DNA from: Emydura subglobosa
Taxonomy: Eukaryota; Chordata; Testudines; Chelidae
Reading direction: 5' to 3'
Length of the DNA: 64,000 nt
Assembly (NCBI GenBank): GCA_007922225.1
Contig: ML680086.1
Span: 5,908,997 to 5,972,996, forward strand
The number at the start of each line of letters is the position of its first letter. Positions within the stretch are counted from its first letter, which is position 1. The notes under the pieces were generated by a model. The model did not search any database and was not told the origin of the DNA. It worked only from the letters and a program-made list of their open reading frames with translations. The translations under genes and the position numbers were made by a program. This document shows positions 1-8,409 of this stretch, in pieces.

Positions 1-1177
1 AGGGAAGGCGGTGGATGTGATATACCTTGACTTTAGCAAAGCTCTTGATACTGTCTCACACAGTATTCTTATCAGCAAGTTAAAGAAGTATGGGTTGGAT
101 GAATGGACTATAAAATGGATAGAGAACTGGCTAGAGCATAGGGCTCAACGAGTAGTGATCAATGGCTCCATATCTAGCTGGCAACCGGTCACAAGCGGAG
201 TTCCCCAGGGGTCGGTCCTGGGGCCGGTTTTGTTCAACATCTTTATTAATGATCTGGAGGATGGGGTAGATTGCACCCTCAGCAAGTTTGCGGACGACAC
301 TAAGCTGGGGGGAGTGGTAGATACCCTGGAGGGTAGGGATAGGATACAGAGTGACCTAAACAAACTGGAGGATTGGGCCAAAAGAAATCTAATGAGGTTC
401 AACAAGGACAAGTGCAGAGTCCTCCACTTAGGAAGGAAGAATCCCATGCACAGCTATAGACTGGGGACCGACGAGCTGGGCAGCAGCTCTGCAGAAAAGG
501 ACCTGGGGGTAACAGTGGATTAAAAGCTGGATATGAGTCAGCAGTGTGCCCTGGTTGTCAAGAAGGCTAATGGCATATTGGGCTGCATTAGGAGGGGCAT
601 TGCCAGCAGGTCACGGGAAGTGATTATTCCCCTCTATTCGGCATTGGTGAGGCCGCATTTAGAATATTGTGTCCAGTTTTGGGCCCCCCACTACAAAAAG
701 GATGTGGACAAGTTGGAGAGAGTACAGCGGAGGGCAACAAAAATGATTAGGGGGCTGGAGCACAGGACTTATGAGGAGAGGCTAAGGGAACTGGGCTTGT
801 TTAGTCTGCAAAAGAGAAGAATGAGGGGGGATTTGATAGCGGCCTTTAACTACCTGAAAGGGGGTTCCAGGGAGGATGGGGCTAGGCTGTTCTCAGTGGT
901 GGCAGATGACCGAACAAGGAGCAATGGTCTCAAGTTGCAGGGCGGGAGGGCTAGGTTGGACATTAGGAAAAAGTTTTTTACTAGGAGGGTGGTGAAGCAC
1001 TGGAATGGGTTACCTAGGGAGGTGGTGGAATCTCCATCCTTAGAGATTTTTAAGCTGAGGCTTGACAAAGCCCTGGTTGGGGTGATATAGCTGAGGTTAG
1101 TCCTGCTTTGAGCAGGGGGTTGGACTAGATGACCTCCTGAGGTCCCTTCCAACTCTAATATTCTATGATTCTATGAT
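1..1177 (+). mobile_element. CR1 LINE, 3' portion with RT and 3' tail
   Basis: The left edge of the window lies inside the reverse transcriptase of a CR1 non-LTR retrotransposon. The coding part runs to 1090. A short 3' UTR follows, with the CR1-type segment about gaggtcccttccaactctaa and the octamer repeat ATTCTATG at about 1158-1177. The element sits directly against the recombinase of the DIRS-like copy A, so it probably inserted into that copy. The octamer tail marks a complete 3' end, while the 5' part lies outside the window. Confidence 0.93.
2..1090 (+). pseudogene. CR1 reverse transcriptase C-terminal part, one in-frame stop
   Basis: One reading frame encodes the palm and thumb of a CR1 reverse transcriptase, which copies LINE RNA at a nicked genomic target. 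Visible motifs are the YLDFSKA motif A region, [10 protein letters not shown] motif B, and the catalytic FADD box in [11 protein letters not shown]. The frame is interrupted only by a TAA at 521-523, right after DLGVTVD. The same frame resumes at once and runs through the conserved C-terminal blocks [14 protein letters not shown] and [13 protein letters not shown] to 1090. A single stop in over 1 kb implies a fairly young copy. Confidence 0.9.
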
Positions 1178-1436
1178 TTCCACCTTGATCACTGCCTGCA
1201 TCAGGACCTGCTACGAGCAGGTGAAGGTGCCGCTTCCAGGAGCTGTGACGGCGCACTCAACCAGAGCCCAGGCCTCAACTGTGGTCTTCCTGGAGCATGT
1301 GCCCCTGCAGGACATCTGCAGAGCAGTGACCTGGTCATCGGTCCACACCTTCACATCCCACTATGCTATCGTGCAGCAAGCGAGAGAGGACGCAGGCTTC
1401 GGCAGAGCCGTGCTGGCGAGAGCGGCTAGACACTGA
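1178..1436 (+). pseudogene. Tyrosine recombinase C-terminus of copy A
   Basis: The frame encodes the C-terminal catalytic end of a DIRS-type tyrosine recombinase, the enzyme that integrates circular DNA copies of the element. The HxxR box is present as HSTR (about 1254-1265), followed by the typical DIC.AVTWSS block and the putative nucleophile tyrosine in TSHYA (about 1362). The N-terminal part is missing because the CR1 starts here. This is the only one of the four copies in the window that keeps both the HxxR box and the tyrosine. Confidence 0.8.
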
Positions 1437-1508
1437 CTCCTACCCACCTCCAAGGTATGGCTATTTAATCACCTATACTGGAATGGATATGAGCAATCAC
1501 TCGAAGTA

Positions 1509-1820
1509 GAAAACAGGGTTACTTACCAGTAACTGTTGTTTTTTGAGATGTGTTGCTCATATCCATTTCACACCTGCCCTCCATTCCCGCTGTCAGAGTC
1601 GGCAGAAAGAAGGAACTGAGGGCCCTCAAGGCCAGCGGCGCCTGATATACCGTGGCATGAGCACGGCACTCCAGGGGGCACCAGAGCTGGCCTTATGGGG
1701 CTTGCTAAGGGCAAAAAGATTCCGGGAACCAGTGCACAGGGCGCACACTCACCTGTAATGGAATGGATATGAGCAACACATCTCGAAGAACAACAGTTAC
1801 TGGTAAGTAACCCTGTTTTC
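1509..1820 (+). repeat. Inverted terminal repeat pair of copy A
   Basis: The left arm (1509-1569) and right arm (1760-1820) are reverse complements with about three mismatches over 61 bases. They enclose about 190 bp that matches, inverted, the leader seen at the start of the other copies. Each arm carries the near-palindromic core GTTACTTACCAGTAAC. DIRS-family elements are known for inverted termini, which fits this layout. Confidence 0.85.
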
Positions 1821-3329
1821 CATGCATCACTAGGTCCATAACACGAGTTGCCTTCTTTACTTGAGTAGCAGTGATGGGTGTGTTCTCTACCTGTTCAAAG
1901 TAGAAGATTTCTTTCTGGCCAATATCTTGATGTTTAACTGGTAAAAGTAGCCTTGAGAGACCATCTGTGTTGCACTGCAGAGTGGATTTCGATATTTGAT
2001 CTCATGTGTGTGTGAAGCAAGCAACAATACCCATTGTTGCATACGACTAGCAGCCAATGGTGGAATGCCTGTGCATGGTCCAAAAATTGATGTTAAAGGT
2101 CGACGGTCAATGAAAAGTATGAACTTCTGTCCAAACAGGTACAAGTGAAATTTCCAAATTCTGAAAATAATTCCTAATGCTTCACGTTCGATTTGGGCAT
2201 AGTTTCTGCTTTGCTTAAGGGGTGCGTGAGGCAAAAGCAATGGGTCTCTCCTCTCCCAAAGGCATAATGTGTGACATGACCGCTCCCACTCCATAAAGGG
2301 AGGTATCGCAGGCCAATTGTAGAGATAAGGACGGATCAAAATGCGTCAGAACCTCTGAATTTAGCAATGCCTGTTTAGCCTTGTGAAATGCAACATCATA
2401 GGCTTCAGTCCACAGACCTTGTTGTCCACAGAGTTCATGTAGTGGTTTTAGTAGTGCTGCTAACTGTGGAATAAACTTTCCATACTAGTTCAATAGCTCT
2501 AAAAAACAGCGAAGTTGGCTTATGTTTTGAGGAGGTGGAGCTTCCACAATAGCCTTGTCTTTGCAGGAGCCTTACGAAGGCCAGTAGCATCTATGATATG
2601 TCCCAAATATTCAACAGAGGGCTGGAAGAATTCATATTTGTCTTTGTGGACTCGTAGGCCATACTCTTCCAGTCTTTGTAGGGTAGCCTCCAAGTTCTTA
2701 AGGTGATCCTCCCCATTCTTGCCAGTGACCAGGATGTCAAGATAGCACTGGACTCCTGGCAAGCCACTCAAGATCTGGTCCATAGCCCTCTGGAACAAAG
2801 CTGGAGCAGACATTATTCCAAAAGGCAAGCGACAATATCGGTACAGCCCTTTATGTGTCAAGATAGTCAGCAGCTCTTGCGACGTCTCATCAAGGTACAT
2901 ATGTAAATACGCCTGACTCAGATCAATCTTGCTGAACTTTTGGCAACCAGCCAAGCCAGCGAAGAGGTCATCGATGTGGAGAAGAGGATATTGCTCTACA
3001 CACAACACTGGGTTAACAGTGACCTTAAAATCCCCATAAATCTGAATGGGGCCATCTTTCTTCAATACTGGAATGATTGGTGTTGCCCATTGGCTGTGGG
3101 TAACTGGTACTAGGACTCCATTTGTGACCAAGCGGTCCAGGTCTGCTTCAACTTTTGGCCTGATGGCATATGGCACAGTTCTGGCTTTCAGACATTTTGG
3201 TTGGTTGTCAGGCCTAATGTTCAATTTCACAGTGATTCCCTTCATACTTCCCAGTTCCTCTCCAAAAACAGCAGCATGTTTCTTTAATACAGATGTCAGA
3301 CCTGTTTTTTCTTTAGCCAGCCTGTGCAC
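1821..3329 (-). pseudogene. Gypsy reverse transcriptase and RNase H
   Basis: The 2520-3329 frame encodes a Ty3/gypsy RT: QWATPIIPVLKKDG, motif A KIDLSQAYLHM with its catalytic Asp, and motif B RLPFGIMSAPALFQ. The YxDD box reads CYLDILV instead of the usual YLDDILV, so one catalytic Asp codon is lost near 2736. A frame break follows. The RNase H part (1887-2339) is recognisable from YAQIEREALGIIF and LFIDRRPLTSIF, with the usual TDHKPL-type motif degraded. The RNase H frame runs to about 1887, and related linker sequence runs on to 1821. Confidence 0.9.
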
Positions 3330-3435
3330 TTCTGCCCAGTCAGCTGGATCTTCCTAAGCCATGACCTTCCCATTAAGGCTGGGTAATTGCCTTCCACCAC
3401 AAACAATGGCAATTTAGCAATATGTCCATTGAGCT

Positions 3436-3780
3436 CCACTAGTGCCCAACATGGATACAGCTTCCCCAGTGCACGTCTTCAGAACAGTTTTTGTCTGAGA
3501 TCAACGAAACTGCTGCGCCAGTGTCCAGTTCCATGCGTACAGATTTACCTTCCAACAGCAGGGTTACCCAGTGTTCATGTGAGCCAACTCCCATGGACAA
3601 GACATGGAGCGGCACTTCTTCTTCTGACTGGGTGTCTCTTTGATCATCTTGAGTCTGCTCTATCGCGTGCAGATTTTCCTTTTTGGTCCGCCACATGGCA
3701 GGCTTCTTTTCTCTGGTTTGCTTGTTCAGTTTGACTCTTCTTTCGTTTGCAGGCACTCTCAATGTGTCCCTTTTTGCCAC
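3436..3780 (-). pseudogene. Gypsy aspartic protease
   Basis: A retroviral-type aspartic protease, which cuts the Gag-Pol polyprotein. The active-site motif LDTGAAVSLIS is at about 3510-3530 on the minus strand, about 20 residues after a variable linker. A typical C-terminal ILG-type motif is not visible in the same frame, so the domain is probably broken before RT starts. Confidence 0.82.
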
Positions 3781-4431
3781 ATTGTCGACACCCTAGGTCT
3801 TTACACCAGCATTCTGATGCATGGTGACCCGGCTTTCCACAGTAATAACATTCCTGGCTCCCCACTGTTTTGTGGGTAGATTCTCGTGACGCCTTTTGCA
3901 CTCTGGTCAATGTACTGAGCTGTTGGGCTTTCTCTGTGGGCAGTTCCATAGAGATTGCAGTTTCAATGGTCTTTTGTCAGGTGAGCTGGGCCTGTCAATA
4001 GGCGCTTCTGTATTGCTTCATTGTGCAGACCACACACTAACCTATCACGTAGGGTGTCATTTAACACATCATTGAATTCACAATGTTCAGCAAGCTTCTT
4101 CAGAGCTGCTACAAATTGCACAATTGTTTCACCTTCTTCTTGATTCCTTTTGTGGAACCTAAATCTCTCTGCAATTACCAGCAGTTTTGGAGAAAAATGT
4201 GCCTCCAGGATTTTCACAATGTCACTGTAAGATTTTGTCTCTGGCTTATCAGGGTGCACTAAGCTGCACAATAAAGTGTGGGTTTTAGCTCCTACAACAC
4301 TTAAGAAAATGGGCACCTTCTTTGCATCTGTACTTTCATTTGCAATAACAGAAAGCTGAAAACGCTCAGTAAATGAGTTCCAATTCTCTAGAGTCTCAGG
4401 AAAGGTCCAGGGGTCCCATAAGTGTAGCCAT
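3644..4431 (-). pseudogene. Gypsy Gag with two CCHC zinc knuckles
   Basis: The start is an ATG at 4431-4429 (MATLMGP...), followed soon by a frameshift near 4400. The 3963-4316 frame is the capsid-like part: SYSDIVKILEAHFSP, FRFHKRNQEEGETI and FVAALKKLAEHCEF, which are typical of gypsy Gag. A further frame (3644-3949) carries two perfect CX2CX4HX4C knuckles, CYYCGKPGHHASEC and CRQCGKKGHIESAC. Gag packages the element RNA. At least two frame changes separate these pieces. Confidence 0.9.
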
Positions 4432-4704
4432 TGCTGCCCCCCCCCCCCTTTTTTTTTCTCTTTCGCTTGTCTTTTAGTGTCTTATATTCATGTGTGTTGG
4501 AGGTTGTTCACATAAATTGCTAGTGATTTCCATTCATTAGCACTGCTTTTGTTTTGTCCTGGTTCCCAGTTTCTCTGCTTCACTTCAGTCAGAACAAAGC
4601 AGATCCTGTTTTAATTTCAGTTTGAACTGTCAGGGTAAACAGCCCAGCCCCCAAAACAGCAAAAAGGGGTTTTTTTTACATTGACTTTTACTTTTTTGCC
4701 AGTG

Positions 4705-4722
4705 CCGCATCCTCCGTTGCCA
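4705..4722 (-). other. Putative tRNA primer-binding site
   Basis: On the minus strand the bases right after the LTR read TGGCAACGGAGGATGCGG. A PBS starting TGG, the complement of the tRNA CCA end, next to the 5' LTR is the rule for LTR elements. The identity of the tRNA cannot be told by eye. Confidence 0.5.
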
Positions 4723-4723
4723 C

Positions 4724-4935
4724 TGTTGTGATGTTGAATCCTTTTAATTGCTTGTTTTCAGAGAGAGAAGAACCAGCACAGGAACACAGAGCGATGCAAC
4801 ACAGGGAGCATCTTTATTGAACTAACACGAAAACCAGCCAGAACTGGCTGAGCTAACCCCTAATAGTCTATCTCTATTGCTATGGCAACAAACTACGCTC
4901 TTTTGCTACAGCAACCTAGGCAATTAGGCATGACA
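4724..4935 (-). repeat. Gypsy 5' LTR
   Basis: The stretch is bounded by TG...CA (plus strand TGTTGTGATG to GGCATGACA). On the minus strand it contains AATAAAG in the position of an LTR polyadenylation signal. It lies just upstream of the primer-binding site and gag. No second copy is present in the window, so the exact ends rest on the TG/CA rule and on the PBS. Confidence 0.65.
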
Positions 4936-4939
4936 CAAA

Positions 4940-5380
4940 ATGCACAACAGATTCTATCCCTGCCTCTGCCACAGAGTGCCTGTGTGATGCCAGGCAAGTC
5001 ATTTTTTCAAGCATTTCATAGATGGTCAGTAATTGTGTGTTCCTTATTTTATGGCTGCCAACCTTGAGATCTGGAAACCTAATTTGAGGCAGTGCTGAGC
5101 AGCTGCAGTCACTGGGAGCTGTGCTTGAATACATTAAGTGCTGTAAAATGCTAAGTACTTTTAAAAAAATCAGGAGCTAAGCTGCTCAAATTGAGCACCC
5201 AAAATTAGTGAGTACTTTTGACGATGCTCTCTCTGTATCAGTTTTCGACCTGTAAAATGGGGATAAATCCCCCCCCATCTCAGAGATGCTGTAAAGCTAA
5301 ATTAATATTTGTGACTAGTGGCTCCGATAGTGATGAGGCCCATAAAAATCCCTGAGAGGAAATCAATTCTGAACAGGGCC
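4940..5380 (+). repeat. MIR-like CORE-SINE, split by another repeat
   Basis: The ends match the widely known MIR pattern: GTGTGATGCCAGGCAAGTCA near 4980-5000, and TCAGTTTTCGACCTGTAAAA followed by TGGGGATAA near 5235-5265. The middle (about 5005-5225) is unlike MIR and contains a self-similar, TTGAGCACCCAAAATTAGTG-type repeat. The gypsy LTR begins at the left edge, so that element may have inserted into this SINE. Confidence 0.5.
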
Positions 5381-5433
5381 TGAAAACTGTGCAGTAAATA
5401 AGGCCTTGGGCCAGCCACTCACAAACAACAACA

Positions 5434-5745
5434 AAAAAGAGGGTTAATTACCAGTAACTGTTGTTCTTCAAGATGAGTTGCTCATATCCATTCCAATATA
5501 GGTGAGTGTGCGCCCTGTGCACTGGTTCCCGGAATCTTTTTGTCCTTAGCAAGCCCCATCAGGCTAGCTCCAGCGCCCCCTGGAGTGCCATGCTCATGCC
5601 GTGGTATATGAGGCACCGCCGGCCCTACGGGCTCTCAGACCCTTCTTTCTGCTGACTCCGACAGCGGGGACGGAGGGCGGGTGTGAAGTGGATATGAGCA
5701 ACACATCTCAAAGAACAACACTTACTGGTAAGTAACCCTGTTTTC
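5434..5745 (-). repeat. Right terminal inverted repeat of copy B
   Basis: The arms at 5434-5493 and 5687-5745 are reverse complements with a few mismatches. They surround about 190 bp equal to the inverted leader, including a gtgcactggttcccggaatc-like segment. The arrangement is the same as in copy A. Confidence 0.82.
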
Positions 5746-5779
5746 TACTTCGAGTGATTGCTCATATCCATTCCAATAT

Positions 5780-6683
5780 CGATGATTAAAAAGGGGAGGA
5801 AGGTATCTTGATTATAGTGGAACTGGGAGACCACCTTAGGCAGGAAGGCTGGATGAGGTCTCGACTGCACCTTGTCCTTATAAAACACAGTGTAGGGGGC
5901 GCTCCAAGGTCAATGCTCTTATCTCAGAAACCCTCCTAGCTGAGATAATGGCCACCAGGAAGGCTACCTTTCACGACAGGACAAGCAGCGGCATGTAGCC
6001 ATGGGCTCAAAGGGGGGCCTCATTAGTCTGGAAAGGACCAGATTTAGATCCCAGGGAGGCACCGGGTCATGGACCTGCAGCTAAAGCCTCTCCACCCCCT
6101 TGAGGAACCTGACTGACATGGGGTGGGAAAATAGGGACCTCCCCTCTAGCGGCTGGTAAAAGGCTGAGACAGCCACCAGGTGGACTCTGAGGGAGGCCAG
6201 TGCCAAACCCTGGAGTTTCAGGTGTAGCAGATACTTCAGGATCGCCTGTATAGGCGAGCAGCTCGGCGGGATGCCCGGGGACTCCGCCCAACAGGTAAAC
6301 CATCTCCATTTGGCCCAGTACATGACCTGAGTGGAAGGTTTTCTGCTGCCCAACAAAACTTGTTGGACCTGTGCCGAGCAGGCTCTCTCCCCCTCCATCA
6401 GCCACAGAGCCTCCAGGCCATCAGGTGGAGGGAGTCCAGGTCCAGGTGGAGCAGGTCGTGATGCCTCGGGAGCGCCACAGGCGGGGCGATCGACAGATCC
6501 AGCAGCATACTGAACCAGTGCTGTCTCGGCCAGGCTGGAGCAATAAGTATCACGTCCACTCTGTCCCTCTTGATTTTCAGGAGGACTTTGGGCAGGAGCG
6601 GAATGGGGGGAAACGCATACATGAATGGGGGGAATGGGGCGGAATGGGGGGAAACGCATCCCCTTCCAGTCTATGAGGAACAC
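5780..6683 (-). pseudogene. Tyrosine recombinase of copy B, catalytic end deleted
   Basis: The 6081-6683 frame holds the N-terminal, SAM-like DNA-binding part: STQVMYWAKWRWF, AILKYLLHLKLQGLALAS, HLVAVSAFYQPLEGR and RFLKGVERL. In other frames the core continues to PHPAFLPKVVSQFHYN-like sequence at about 5800. It then jumps straight to the terminal repeat at about 5780, so the HSTR box and the tyrosine seen in copy A are gone. A deletion is the simplest reading. The enzyme would be inactive. Confidence 0.82.
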
Positions 6684-6689
6684 ATCGGC

Positions 6690-7130
6690 GATGCAGCCCG
6701 GCTCGTAGCCGCGGAGTGAGCAGAAACTTGGGCACTTCCTGTTTCAAGATGATGCAAACAGGTCCAGTTGGGGAATACCCCACTTGCAGAAGATAAAAGT
6801 CACCACCTCTGGGTGTAGTGACCAGTCGTGGTGGGGTAGAAACAATCTGCTGAGGTGGTCTGTGAGGTGAGAGGCAGATAAATGACAGTCGTGCCACACC
6901 GCAAAGTCCCACAGGTGAATGGCCTCCTGGCAGAAAGCCAAGGAGCGCGCTCCCCCCCTGCCTGCTCATATAAAACATGGCCACTATATTGTCCGTCAGG
7001 ACCTGAACCATCCTGCTCCTCAGGAATCTGAGGAACACCTTGCGGGCCAACCGGACTGCCCTGAGCTCCCGTACATTGATGTGGAAGCTCTTCTCCTTCT
7101 CCGACCATAGCCCCTGGGTGCTCAGGTCGG
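6690..7130 (-). pseudogene. RNase H region of copy B
   Basis: Pieces in two frames match the RNase H domain that follows RT in DIRS elements: FLRFLRSRMVQVLTDNIVAM (about 7040-6980) and the late block WGIPQLDLFAS (about 6780-6745). Copy C keeps the first catalytic block, DASNVGWGAHI. Here the frame reads VTLIT and then goes directly to the HISTDLSTQGLW equivalent, so about nine residues including the first catalytic Asp are missing and the frame shifts. A local duplication of a GGAATGGGGGGAAACGCAT-type unit lies at 6598-6660. Confidence 0.75.
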
Positions 7131-8210
7131 TACTGATGTGTGATCAGGGTGACCGATGGGGCCAGATTCCAGAAAGGAACCTCTCTCAACACCTCCCCGG
7201 GAGTCCTCCACCAGTTCAGGGAGGCCAGGACCCTTGGGGGAACCATGACCACCCTGTTCAAGGGGTGTCTGATCAGTGCATACACCGAGGCTAACCATGC
7301 CTGGAGAGGCCTGAGTTTGAGGCGAGCCAGCCTCACCACATATGTGCAGGCCGCCATGTGTCCTAACAGCTGTAGACAGTGCCTGGCTGTCATCATGGGA
7401 CACCTATGTAGCTGGGTGATTATCGCAGCCATAGCCTCGAACCGAGACTGCAGGAGGAAGGCTCTGGCCTGGGTAGCATCTGGGGTGGCCCCAATGAACT
7501 CTACGCGTTGCACTGGGGTAAGAGTGGACTTCTGCTCGTTTATGAGCAGCCCCAGTCTGGTGCAGGTCACACAGGTGAGGGATAGGCTGTTCTGAACGTT
7601 GGCCCTGGACCGGCTCCTGCTCAGCCAGTCGTCCAGATACGGGAAGATCTGCACCCCTCTGCAGTGCAAGTGGGCCGCCACCACCGCCATGCCCTTGGTA
7701 AATACCCTGGGGGCAGATGAGAGGCCAAAGGGCATAGCCGAGAATTGGTAATTGCAGCCAGCTACCATAAACCTGGGGCTGGGAAGGATAGAAATATGAA
7801 AGTATGCATCCTTCAAATTGAGGGCGGCATACCCATCTCCTGGATCCAGGGCAGAGATAATAGAGGCTAGGGAGACCATGCGGAACCTGAGATGCTTGAT
7901 AAATTTGTTTAGTTGGCGTAGATCCAATATGGGTCTCAGGCCCCCTTTTGCTTTGGGGATGAGAAAGTACCTGGAGTAGAATCCCCTCCCTATTTCTTGT
8001 GGCGGAACCGCTTCCACCGCCCCTAGGAGGAGGAGGGTAGTCACCTCCTGCAAAAGGAGTTGCTCGTGAGAGGGGTCCCTGAAGAGGGACGGGATGGACG
8101 GGGGAATCCAGAGGGAAAGCTGTGAACTGAAGGGCATATCCCCTGAGAACTATGCTGAGGACCCAACGGTCTGAGGTGATATTTAGCCACTTGGCATAGA
8201 AGAGTCTTAG
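7120..8210 (-). pseudogene. Reverse transcriptase of copy B
   Basis: A long open frame (6800-8137) contains the RT domain. Visible blocks are SRYFLIPKAKGGLRPILDLR, motif A as ALNLKDAYFHI (residues 105-115), motif B MPFGLSSAPRVF, and an intact catalytic FPYLDDWL (residues 165-172), followed by the LGLLINEQKS and VEFIG blocks. Motif A normally begins with Asp; here it is Asn (residue 107, codon at 7817-7819). The enzyme converts element RNA to DNA. With that change, and with no intact Gag or recombinase, it is unlikely to work. Confidence 0.88.
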
Positions 8211-8409
8211 CCTGTCTGTAAATGGGACGAGTGGATCCAGGAGAGAGGTAGTGGTGCCACCTGTGGGCGCACCATCAAATTTGTTTTTTGTGGGTGCCCC
8301 CTTAGAAGGACCTTGCTGGGAGGCTGGGGATGAGCCAGAGCAGTCACGTCGTCCGAACCCCCTGCTCCTGTCCCGGCCCCTACAGGGCTGAGAGGGTCTA
8401 GGTGATGGC

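Larger units (their letters stand above)
1178..1820 (+). mobile_element. DIRS-like tyrosine-recombinase retrotransposon copy A, right end
   Basis: This is the 3' end of a DIRS-like element: the end of the recombinase, then a right terminal region of about 380 bp containing an inverted repeat. The left boundary is the CR1 tail. The right boundary, at ...ccctgttttc (1820), abuts gypsy sequence on the other strand, so the copy appears to have inserted into the gypsy element. The terminal motif GTTACTTACCAGTAAC recurs in copies B and, with changes, C and D. Confidence 0.82.
1821..4935 (-). mobile_element. Ty3/gypsy LTR retrotransposon, lacks integrase and second LTR
   Basis: Read on the minus strand, the order is LTR (4935-4724), primer-binding site, gag with two zinc knuckles, protease, RT and RNase H, which is the Ty3/gypsy order. 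The sequence stops at 1821, in the linker after RNase H, where DIRS-like copy A begins. Integrase and the 3' LTR are therefore absent here. They may lie beyond copy A and the CR1, to the left of the window. Several frameshifts and lost residues make it non-functional. Confidence 0.9.
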
